Shown: positions 57,305 through 64,000 of the stretch, piece by piece
Numbering within the stretch: position 1 is the stretch's first letter
Layout: each line of letters starts with the position of its first letter
Assembly: GCA_014163555.1 (NCBI GenBank)
Contig: JACJGO010000002.1
Location: 62,001 to 126,000, forward strand
Length of the DNA: 64,000 nt
From: Flavisolibacter longurius
GTDB taxonomy: Bacteria > Bacteroidota > Bacteroidia > Chitinophagales > Chitinophagaceae
Reading direction: 5' to 3'
The notes under the pieces: generated by a model
Databases searched by the model: none
Seen by the model: the letters and a program-made list of their open reading frames with translations, nothing else
What the model was told of the DNA's origin: nothing
Program-made: the position numbers and the translations under genes

Positions 57305-58636
57305 ATGAAAAAAGTTTTCCTTTCACTCCTGTTGCCCCTGGCGGCAACCATGGCATGGAGCCAGACAAGTCAACCGTCGCTTCGCCTGCAACACGAAGCT
57401 GCCCAATGGAAAACAATGTTGCTCGAAAAAGAAGCCAGCACCGGCCTGCCGGCACCGCCATCACCGGCAAAAACCAGGGAAGAATTGCAGGCCGTGCGAA
57501 AGGCCATGAACGCCGCAGATGAAAAAAAGCGCAGTGCCATCCGGTACTGGAATGCCGGGGCGCCCAGTTACCGGTGGAACCAGATTGCTCCCAAACTGGC
57601 CTCCTGGAACAAACCCGATGTGGTGCTGCGAACACCTTCGGCCTGGATGAATGCAGCTATTTACAATGCAACTGTGATTGCCTGGAAAGAAAAAGGGAAG
57701 CACAAACGGCCGCGGCCCCATCAAACCGACCCTTCCCTGTTGCCGTTGATAGCTTCGCCGGGCACCTCTTCCTATCCCTGCGAGCATACGGTTACGGCTG
57801 CCGCCGCCGCTACAGTGCTGGCTTATTTCTACCCCGAAAAAGGAGATTCTATCCTAGCCCTGGCGCGGACCGCTTCGCAATCGAGGCTGGACGCCGGGCT
57901 GCAGTTCCCGAGCGACCTGGAAGCCGGTTGGGCCCTGGGCAGCCAAGTGGCCCTCCAGATCATTGAAAAAGCAAAGGCCGATGGCTCTGCCACGGCGTGG
58001 AAAGGTGAAATCAACAAAGACCCGAAGAAATGGACAGGACCCTACCCGCTTGGCATTGCCGCCAAAGACTGGTCGCCGATGGTTTTGCGTACGGCCAGCC
58101 AGTTCCGGCCACCGGCACCACCCGATTTTGAAAAGGAGATGAAGGAACTTAAGGAGTTTAAGCAAACACCCAAAACCACCTACCAGGCCCTTTATTGGGC
58201 CAATACCGGGGAGTTGTGGACAGAACTGGCCGGTCAGAAATTGTTTGAATACCGGATGATGGATGATGCCCCGATGGCAGCCCGTGTGTATGCGGTTTTG
58301 TCTTCGGCTTACCACGATGTTGCCATTGCCATCATGGATGCTAAATATGCCTACTGGGGCATTCGCCCGGTACAGTACGACAGCACCTTTAAACCGCTTG
58401 TTGCCACACCGCCCTTTCCCGGTTATCCATCGGGGCATGCTGCCGGTGCCGCCTCCGCCAGTGCCGTGCTGGAATATTTTTTCCCTGCCGATGCCAAACA
58501 GTTTCAGCAACTGGCGAAAGACTGTGCCGATTCACGGTTCTACGCGGGCATTCATTTTCGCACCGATAACGAAACCGGTCTTACCATGGGACGTGAACTG
58601 GGTAACTACATTGTGTCGGAATGGGCAAAAAAATAA
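57305..58636 (+). CDS. Vanadium-dependent haloperoxidase/PAP2-like protein, exported
   Basis: A 443-residue periplasmic protein with a signal peptide (KKVFLSLLLPLAATMAWSQ). It is built of two similar halves. The C-terminal half has the complete acid-phosphatase/haloperoxidase pocket: KYAYWGIRP (Lys347, Arg354), GYPSGHAAG (Ser376, His378) and RFYAGIHFRTD (Arg411, His417). In the N-terminal half the matching places are altered: KHKRPRP, SYPCEHTV (Cys-Glu in place of Ser-Gly) and SRLDAGLQF (Gln for the final His). So only the second half is predicted to be active. The start at 57305 begins the signal peptide. Phosphatase versus haloperoxidase activity cannot be decided here. Confidence 0.82.
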   Translation: MKKVFLSLLLPLAATMAWSQTSQPSLRLQHEAAQWKTMLLEKEASTGLPAPPSPAKTREELQAVRKAMNAADEKKRSAIRYWNAGAPSYRWNQIAPKLASWNKPDVVLRTPSAWMNAAIYNATVIAWKEKGKHKRPRPHQTDPSLLPLIASPGTSSYPCEHTVTAAAAATVLAYFYPEKGDSILALARTASQSRLDAGLQFPSDLEAGWALGSQVALQIIEKAKADGSATAWKGEINKDPKKWTGPYPLGIAAKDWSPMVLRTASQFRPPAPPDFEKEMKELKEFKQTPKTTYQALYWANTGELWTELAGQKLFEYRMMDDAPMAARVYAVLSSAYHDVAIAIMDAKYAYWGIRPVQYDSTFKPLVATPPFPGYPSGHAAGAASASAVLEYFFPADAKQFQQLAKDCADSRFYAGIHFRTDNETGLTMGRELGNYIVSEWAKK

Positions 58637-58808
58637 CAGCCGCTCTGAAGTAGGTGAATGCTGATGGATAGGAAGGCTCATTGCGTTTCGTTCTGTTCCC
58701 TTACAGGAACAACGTGGCCATAAAAGCTCAATCCTCTTTCTTCGGTGGTGTGCACAATTCTATGTACACAATGCTCTGGCGCCAACACTGGTTTTACTGA
58801 TAATAAAA

Positions 58809-58846
58809 AGACTGCTGCCGCGGTTGATCCGCAACAGCAGTCTTGT
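58809..58846. terminator. Bidirectional intrinsic terminator
   Basis: AAGACTGCTG (58809-58818) pairs with CAGCAGTCTT (58835-58844); the interior folds as GCGG-TTGAT-CCGC. A-rich and T-containing flanks. It lies between the convergent haloperoxidase-like and metalloprotease genes. Confidence 0.75.
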
Positions 58847-58866
58847 AAATCTTTTCGGTAAGGGCC

Positions 58867-61599
58867 TTATTTCAGGGGCAATTGATAACCGGCATTCAGT
58901 ATTTTATCTACCCGGCCCAGGTTGTATTCTAGGTGCGCCTTCAGGTCACGGTCAGGCGTACCCGCTTTTAGCGCCTTTTGCATCAGCGCAGCCAGTTCTG
59001 CCAGTTCCAGCCGGGCCAGCGAACGGACCTGTGCCGGCACCCGGGCCTCTGTCATGCGGCCATTGTCCCATACCATATAGCCGGGCATCTCGGTGAACAG
59101 CCGTACCAAGGTATTCACATAGCTGTTCTGCAGGTTTCTTCGCATTGCCGTCACTTTGAGTTGCGGGGCCTTTAGTTCACTCCAGATGCTGCCGGTCAGC
59201 GACTGCAACATTTCGGCAGGTAAATAAGTGGCCTCCCCGGCACCCACCCGGAGCTCGTTGTTCAGCATGCGCTGCAGCTTTACCGGGTGCAGCAGGTTGT
59301 CCAGCATATAGGTTTGTAGCTGGTTGGCATTTTCCAGCAGGGGATAATCTACCGGTGTACTGCCCCAGCCTACGCCCCAATGTGAATAGCGGTTAGGAGC
59401 CAGCTTATTCAGCAGGTCCGGCGGAGCGCTGAAGGCGTCTTCGGCAAACATGGTTTTTACAATCATGTCCATTGCTTCCCGTTGTTTTGCGGCCGGTACC
59501 GGGGTGAATGGCATTCGTTCTTCCGGATCACCTTTGTGGTTGCGGGAATAATGCAGCCCGCCGATGGTTTTTACCAGGGGCACTACCGCCTGGAATTTGA
59601 CAAAGCTGAGGGTTGTAAAGGCATTCCGGAGACGGTTGTAATCATCGCCGCTACGAATCAGGCGGTACTCCAGCAGTGGGGTAACGGTTTGGAGGATCTG
59701 CTGCCGGTCCCGGGCAAACTGGGCCAGGTCAGACCCCAATTCCCAGGCATTGGTGTTGGGATCCACGGCATAGGGCCCCAGCCAGTTGTCCTCGTCGGTA
59801 CCATAGGCATGGAGCGGCGCATTGCCCTGCGACGCAATCTTCTTTAAAAGCGACTGCTCTGTCACTTCTTCTTTCCCGGCATTGGCGGCCAGCACCACGG
59901 CCGAAGTTTTGGCCGGCACCGGCTCGTATGCATAGGCAATAGCCCACACATCGTATTCGCCCACTTCCGCATTCCAGTAATGCCCCTGCTTTTGCGGATC
60001 CGGTGATACGTTCACCGGCGCATAGTCCATCACCGAAAGTGTCAGGCCATGCTGCCGGGTAAAGACCGTGTCCTGCAGCTTTTCGTACGGAATGGCCGAT
60101 GAACCCTTGAAGTTGTGCCGCAGGCCGAGGGTATGGCCTACTTCGTGCATCACCAGGTCACGCAGCGCATCGCCAATGTATTTTTCCGGTGTCAGGCTGC
60201 CGGGACCGATCAGGCCTAAGGCTTCCAGCACAATGCCTTGGAATTTAAGCTGCTGCTCCAGCCCAACCTGGGCCATGCAGAGGCGCTGTGCCTGCGAGGG
60301 CGGCAAACGCTGCTGCGCTGTTTCTGCCCGCTCCATTTTGGCCAGCATGGAGTTGGGACCGCTGAAGCTTTGGTACTCCTGGTGGTACCAGTTGGTAATG
60401 CCGGAGGCGATCAGGATATCGGCATTGAGGATCTCACCGGTACGCGGGTCCACTTCGGAAGGGCCAATGGCCCAGCCGCCCGGGTCGGGTATCCAACGGA
60501 TGGTAGAGTAGCGCATGTCTTCGGCGCTCCAGGTGCTGTCATCCGGTTGTTCTTTGGCGATGATCGCATTGAGAAAGCCGGCTTTTAAAAACGCTTTGTT
60601 CCAGGCCTCGATGCCTTCCCTTACATAGCGCCGGTATTCCACCGGGATGGAGTTGTGCAGGTAAAAAACAATGGGCTTGACCGGTTCCGAGAGGGCCTCG
60701 GTGGGATCTTTTTTCTCCAGGCGCCAGCGGTTGACATAGCGCAGGTAAGGCACATCTTCCTTGTCCTTTGCATAATCCCTCAGGGCGGTCAGGAAATGCC
60801 CTACCCGGTCATCGGCCAGGCGAGGCTTCATGGGTTCTTTGGGCAGGGCAAAAAGGGAGTAGCGGACCCCGATGGAAAGAAAGCGTGAGTCGGCCATAAC
60901 GTCAATGGGATTGGAAGGATATTCTGCACTGCGGAAAGACACGGTAGCATCGATCTCGTTGTTCAGCTCAAAAGCCCGGGCCCTTTCCACAAAGCTTTTT
61001 TCCTTTTCGTATTGCAAAGGTTTGTTGTCGAAAAAGAATTTGAGGTTTTGCGCATCGTTTACATAATCCGAGGTAAAGAAAGGCGTCACATCCACCAAAA
61101 TGTGTTTGGTTTCTTTGTGCTCGCTTTCCACCTTAAACATGGCCAGGATGGAATGACCGATACCGGTTTCCAGCGTTGTTTTCATGGTGGAACCTTCGGC
61201 CGCGGTGTACCGCTCGTTGTAATGCACCAGCGCTACCTGGTCGCCGTACCGCCGGAAGCGGATAAGGCGGGTGTCCCAAACGGCGGGAATGCCGGTAGGC
61301 ACCATCTCGGACGGCCCTTTGCTGTAGTGCAGCGACATGCCCAAGTCTTTGTCGAGGTCCTTTGGATCGAGTTCAAAATACAGGGTGTTGTCGCGTTTGA
61401 GATGCATGGTGATGAGGCCTTTAATCTCGCGGGTGTCCTTCAACACATCTTTCCATTCCTTCAGCGGCCCGGCCTTCGCGGAGTCGGCTTTGGCCGTGGC
61501 GGCACTCTTTGTCTTTTTAGCGGCAGGCGCCGGTGATTGTTGTGCACAGAGGAGCAGGGCAAACAACTGTAGCAGCAGGAGCGATCCATACTTTTTCAT
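58867..61599 (-). CDS. Secreted zinc-dependent metalloprotease (DUF5117/DUF4953 type)
   Basis: A 910-residue exported protein. A signal peptide (KKYGSLLLLQLFALLLCAQ) and an Ala/Lys/Pro-rich linker (AAKKTKSAATAKADSAK) are followed by the DUF5118-like and DUF5117-like N-terminal domains (about 45-330, LKRDNTLYFELDPKDLDKDLGMSLHYSKG). The catalytic domain has the zinc motif HEVGHTLGLRH at 485-495, with the upstream EVDPRTGEILNADILIASG strand typical of this metzincin-like family. A long C-terminal region follows. The start at 61599 begins the signal peptide; the longer frame from 61686 is not preferred. Target proteins unknown. Confidence 0.9.
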   Translation of the reverse strand: MKKYGSLLLLQLFALLLCAQQSPAPAAKKTKSAATAKADSAKAGPLKEWKDVLKDTREIKGLITMHLKRDNTLYFELDPKDLDKDLGMSLHYSKGPSEMVPTGIPAVWDTRLIRFRRYGDQVALVHYNERYTAAEGSTMKTTLETGIGHSILAMFKVESEHKETKHILVDVTPFFTSDYVNDAQNLKFFFDNKPLQYEKEKSFVERARAFELNNEIDATVSFRSAEYPSNPIDVMADSRFLSIGVRYSLFALPKEPMKPRLADDRVGHFLTALRDYAKDKEDVPYLRYVNRWRLEKKDPTEALSEPVKPIVFYLHNSIPVEYRRYVREGIEAWNKAFLKAGFLNAIIAKEQPDDSTWSAEDMRYSTIRWIPDPGGWAIGPSEVDPRTGEILNADILIASGITNWYHQEYQSFSGPNSMLAKMERAETAQQRLPPSQAQRLCMAQVGLEQQLKFQGIVLEALGLIGPGSLTPEKYIGDALRDLVMHEVGHTLGLRHNFKGSSAIPYEKLQDTVFTRQHGLTLSVMDYAPVNVSPDPQKQGHYWNAEVGEYDVWAIAYAYEPVPAKTSAVVLAANAGKEEVTEQSLLKKIASQGNAPLHAYGTDEDNWLGPYAVDPNTNAWELGSDLAQFARDRQQILQTVTPLLEYRLIRSGDDYNRLRNAFTTLSFVKFQAVVPLVKTIGGLHYSRNHKGDPEERMPFTPVPAAKQREAMDMIVKTMFAEDAFSAPPDLLNKLAPNRYSHWGVGWGSTPVDYPLLENANQLQTYMLDNLLHPVKLQRMLNNELRVGAGEATYLPAEMLQSLTGSIWSELKAPQLKVTAMRRNLQNSYVNTLVRLFTEMPGYMVWDNGRMTEARVPAQVRSLARLELAELAALMQKALKAGTPDRDLKAHLEYNLGRVDKILNAGYQLPLK

Positions 61600-61962
61600 T
61601 ACATGGGGGTTTAATGGTTGGTAACAAAAAGCAATCGTGTTCACGGGAAGGAGAAGGTCTGCACCGGGATTGGACTGCGCCACCACGCTGCGTAAGCTGC
61701 GGCACCGCTACTTAAATGTAAACAATTTTACATATCAAAAGAAGCGGACAGTTCTGTTTTTCATGCCGTTTCCAACCAATATTTGTTGTAGCGGCTTCCG
61801 AAAGACCGAGGCCTTTGCTAACCGGATGATTCCTTGCAAAGGATAAACGGTGGTTGCAAAGGGTTTGCTCAAAATCAGGCATGACTCTTTCATATACCTA
61901 ACGCTGGGCGCCGTTGGGGACGAAACAAAAGCATAGCCGGCTGATGGCACAAAAAAGAAAGT
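61600..61962. other. Divergent intergenic region
   Basis: About 360 bases between the metalloprotease and EcsC-family genes. It contains an AT-rich core around 61712-61745 (ATGTAAACAATTTTACAT, an imperfect palindrome at 61718-61735) that could be an operator. No gene was accepted here. Confidence 0.4.
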
Positions 61963-62589
61963 ATGATTGGAAAATTAAATGAAAAGGTTGTTCTCCAAGT
62001 GCTGGAGTGGAGTTATGGAAAAGCGGTGAGCGGTGCCGGTGTGCTGGGCAGTGCCTACGACCTGGCGGAAGATTACCGCAAAAAAAGCGGCAGCAACCGC
62101 GAGGCGGTGGAGAGCCTTATCAACTGGCAGACGGCCAAGTGCGCCACCACCGGTTTTGTAACAGGCATGGGCGGTGTCATCACCCTGCCCTTTGCTATCC
62201 CGGCCAACATTGCTTCGGTGATCCTTATCCAGCTCCAGATGATTGCGGCCATTGCCATCCTCGGCGGTCACGATCCCAAGAGCGACCAGGTACGGTCGAT
62301 GGCCTTTATTTGCCTGACCGGCAGTGCGGCCACGGAGCTGCTGAAAAAGTTGGGGGTGAGGGTGGGAGAAAAAACAGCGCTGATTGCCCTGGAAGCCATC
62401 ACCACGCAGGTAACCGCGAAGGTAAACCAACTGGTAGGCCTGCGGCTGCTGACCCGGTTTGGGAAAAGAGGCGTGATCAATTTCAGCAAGGCGGTACCGG
62501 TTGTGGGTGGCATTGTTTGCGGCAGCGTGGATGCGGTAACAACAAGGATCATTGGCAGGACGGCGGCGAAGTATTTTGTGGGGGTGTAA
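61963..62589 (+). CDS. EcsC-family protein
   Basis: A 208-residue protein matching the EcsC family: SAYDLAEDYRKKSGSNREAVESLINWQTAKCATTGFVTGMGGVITLPFAIPANIASVILIQLQMIAAIAIL (about 28-99), then KTALIALEAITTQVTAKVN, GLRLLTRFGKRGVINFSKAVPVVGGIVCGSVDAVTTRIIGRTAAKYF. Two hydrophobic stretches occur in the middle (FVTGMGGVITLPFAIPANIASVILI). EcsC was first named from an ABC-transporter operon of Bacillus, but its molecular role is not established. The ATG at 61963 starts the family sequence. A decayed second copy of the C-terminal part lies at 63533-63690. Confidence 0.85.
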   Translation: MIGKLNEKVVLQVLEWSYGKAVSGAGVLGSAYDLAEDYRKKSGSNREAVESLINWQTAKCATTGFVTGMGGVITLPFAIPANIASVILIQLQMIAAIAILGGHDPKSDQVRSMAFICLTGSAATELLKKLGVRVGEKTALIALEAITTQVTAKVNQLVGLRLLTRFGKRGVINFSKAVPVVGGIVCGSVDAVTTRIIGRTAAKYFVGV

Positions 62590-62730
62590 AGAGGAAGTAT
62601 CCCTGGATCAATATTGTCAAAAAGACCCGGTATTGCCTTTTACAGGACAAGCCTGTACCCGAAGCTATATTTCCAATTTCACATCTTAGTTTTCAACCTG
62701 AAGGAACCTAACGATCCGTAATGCGCTTCT

Positions 62731-63510
62731 ATGTTCGAAAATGGATTACAATATTGGCCTACGCGGTTGCCTCAAACAAGGGCAGTTACCCTGGTAATCC
62801 CCGGTCTTAATGTACGCTCAGAAGCCATGTTACCCCTAATTGAGGTGGTCACTGGCCAGGGCTCGGATGTCTACTTGGTACTCCTCTGTGACCACCCGCA
62901 AAATAAAGTCGATGTAAACAAAATCACGGCGCCGGTGTGGCAGAAACAAATAGTGGATGCTTACGGCATTGCCCGGGAGGCCGCCAGCCACCGTTTCGTT
63001 CCGCTTTACTTCCTGGGCTATTCGCTGGGAGCCCTGCTGGGACAGTCAATGCTTCTTCCAAGCGGCGCATTTGCCCGTTTTGCGAAACAGGTATTGGTGG
63101 CACCGGCGACGGCCATCCGGCGGCGGTGTTATTTGATCAAAGCTTTCCTCTTTTGGGGTTTCCCGGCCAGGCTGCCCAGCTTTACGCCCAAGAACTACCG
63201 GGTGTACCCGTTTTTGCCCCTAAATTTTTACCAGATCCTGTTTGCAGAAGAACAAAAATTATTGTGTGCAGGTCCCCTCAACCAGCCTACGTTGGTCCTT
63301 ATTGATCCGGCAGATGAATTAATAAGCCTTCGCAAATTGGAGAAGCAGATTCAACGGTTTGGACTCAGCCGGTATAAAGTGGTGGTGTTGAACAAGAGCA
63401 GCAGAGGCCGCACAAAAACCTACCACCACCTTATTCTTGACGAAGCGACTATGGGAAAAGAAAACTGGGAAAAGGCGACAAAAGAGATAAGTACTTTTTT
63501 GTTTGAGTAG
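62731..63510 (+). CDS. Alpha/beta-hydrolase-fold protein
   Basis: A 259-residue protein of alpha/beta-hydrolase type without signal peptide. The oxyanion region is VTLVIPGLNVRS (20-30), the nucleophile elbow LGYSLGALLG gives Ser98, the acid is in LVLIDPADELIS (Asp192 or Asp195) and the histidine in KTYHHLILDE (His232 or His233). The distances fit a lipase/thioesterase-like core. Substrate unknown. It lies between the intact EcsC gene and a frameshifted EcsC fragment on the same strand. Confidence 0.8.
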   Translation: MFENGLQYWPTRLPQTRAVTLVIPGLNVRSEAMLPLIEVVTGQGSDVYLVLLCDHPQNKVDVNKITAPVWQKQIVDAYGIAREAASHRFVPLYFLGYSLGALLGQSMLLPSGAFARFAKQVLVAPATAIRRRCYLIKAFLFWGFPARLPSFTPKNYRVYPFLPLNFYQILFAEEQKLLCAGPLNQPTLVLIDPADELISLRKLEKQIQRFGLSRYKVVVLNKSSRGRTKTYHHLILDEATMGKENWEKATKEISTFLFE

Positions 63511-63532
63511 GGAAAAGCGATTGCTGAACCAT

Positions 63533-63690
63533 ATGCTGCGTTTCTCCCGGTTTGGAAAAAGAGGCGTGGTGAATTTCAGCAAGGCGGTGCCGGTACTGGG
63601 GGGATTGTTTGGAGTGTGATAACTGCAGCATTTACCGGGAGAACAAGAGTAGCGGAGGGTTTCGCAGCGAAGTCTTTGGCGCAAGTGCCC
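63533..63690 (+). pseudogene. Frameshifted fragment of a second EcsC-family copy
   Basis: From 63533 the frame reads MLRFSRFGKRGVVNFSKAVPVLGG, matching LRLLTRFGKRGVINFSKAVPVVGG of the intact EcsC gene 1.1 kb upstream, also nearly identical at the DNA level (CGGTTTGG.AAAAGAGGCGTG). It then stops after LFGV because of a shift in a run of six G (63598-63603). In the next frame the family-like sequence continues (IVWSVITAAFTGRTRVAEGFAAKSL). The 5' two-thirds of the gene are absent. It is a truncated, decayed copy. Confidence 0.65.
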
Positions 63691-64000
63691 CTCGTGCATG
63701 CTGTTTCTGTAAAAAACCTTTACTCCACCTTTACTATCTATTTAGTATCCCTTTACCATCTATTTACCATCCATGGGGAGGCTGCGGGTTTTCTTGTACC
63801 GTCTTGTACGGAAAAAACTACACTTTACGGCTGTTATTACAGTTATCGCCTGACAGTCGGAATCAGCCGGTTTGGGAATGGCCGGAAAGAGGGAGGCACA
63901 ACAGGGGTTTTTATTCACTCGCTTAGCTTGCGCTATCCGTCTGCAGCCTGCACCTGTTGCAGGATTCTCCGGCTATAGATGCACGTTAGCACCCTCGTCT
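63691..64000. other. Window end without recognised gene
   Basis: About 310 bases. Frames remain open on the plus strand (for example 63616-63978), but the product is Cys/Tyr/Ser-rich, without domain, and follows the pseudogene. TTACTATCTATTTAGTATCCCTTTACCATCTATTTACCATCC (around 63727-63770) is a low-complexity stretch. Confidence 0.4.

Noticed and set aside
1-64000. CRISPR array, tRNA, rRNA, prophage or insertion sequence
   Set aside because: No regularly spaced direct repeats, no cloverleaf or rRNA segments, and no transposase, integrase or phage protein among the open frames. By-eye inspection cannot exclude a degenerate tRNA.

Overview
The window reads as one contiguous stretch of a Bacteroidota chromosome, most likely Chitinophagales/Chitinophagaceae. 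This placement is inferred from gene content: a T9SS-type gliding-motility C-terminal domain, a TonB-type outer-membrane receptor with a carboxypeptidase-regulatory-like N-terminus, a DUF5723 outer-membrane protein, two LytS/LytTR pairs, the futalosine enzyme MqnC, and promoter-like TTG-N(16-20)-TAnnTTTG motifs. No rRNA, tRNA, CRISPR array, prophage or intact insertion sequence was recognised. Coding density is high, and many intergenic gaps hold short palindromic or low-complexity repeats.

Layout. 1-8.3 kb: the end of a cupin protein, a rhodanese, a beta-propeller protein, a large TonB-type receptor and a LytS/LytTR pair. 8.4-11.1 kb: an OmpA-family protein and a methyltransferase. 11.3-15.1 kb: a phosphate-uptake group (OprP-like porin divergent from a DUF47/PhoU-like protein and a PiT permease carrying a PDZ-like insertion). 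15.2-18.7 kb: galE, an isolated transketolase C-terminal half and an orphan protein. 18.8-21.4 kb: an mlaE-mlaF-mlaD lipid-transport operon. 21.6-22.9 kb: an AhpC/AhpD-type peroxide-defence pair. 23.0-24.9 kb: an ECF sigma factor with a repeat-bearing membrane protein and a CpxP-like protein, followed by a candidate small RNA. 25.0-28.1 kb: a DUF5723 protein, a WYL regulator and a DinB protein. 28.4-33.5 kb: a proteostasis group (aspartyl protease with PDZ, active M16 peptidase, AAA ATPase, inactive M16 partner). 33.6-45.5 kb: mqnC, a T9SS cargo protein, pncA, a Tat-exported oxidoreductase, a PAS histidine kinase, nudK, a His-rich outer-membrane protein and an SDR.

The most notable block is 46.9-51.6 kb on the minus strand. 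It is a tightly overlapped stressosome operon: RsbR, RsbS, RsbT, an RsbT-like-ATPase/SpoIIE-phosphatase fusion, a histidine kinase and a single-domain response regulator. The kinase N-terminus looks like a degenerate, non-catalytic RsbT domain, so the RsbT fold appears in three consecutive genes. This suggests a direct physical link from stressosome to phosphorelay, with no RsbU/V/W or sigma-B visible in the window.

The right end (52-64 kb) holds a cyclic-nucleotide-regulated patatin phospholipase divergent from the stressosome, a small membrane transporter, the second LytS/LytTR pair, a vanadium-haloperoxidase/PAP2-like protein, a large secreted zinc metalloprotease, an EcsC-family protein, an alpha/beta hydrolase and a frameshifted fragment of a second EcsC copy.
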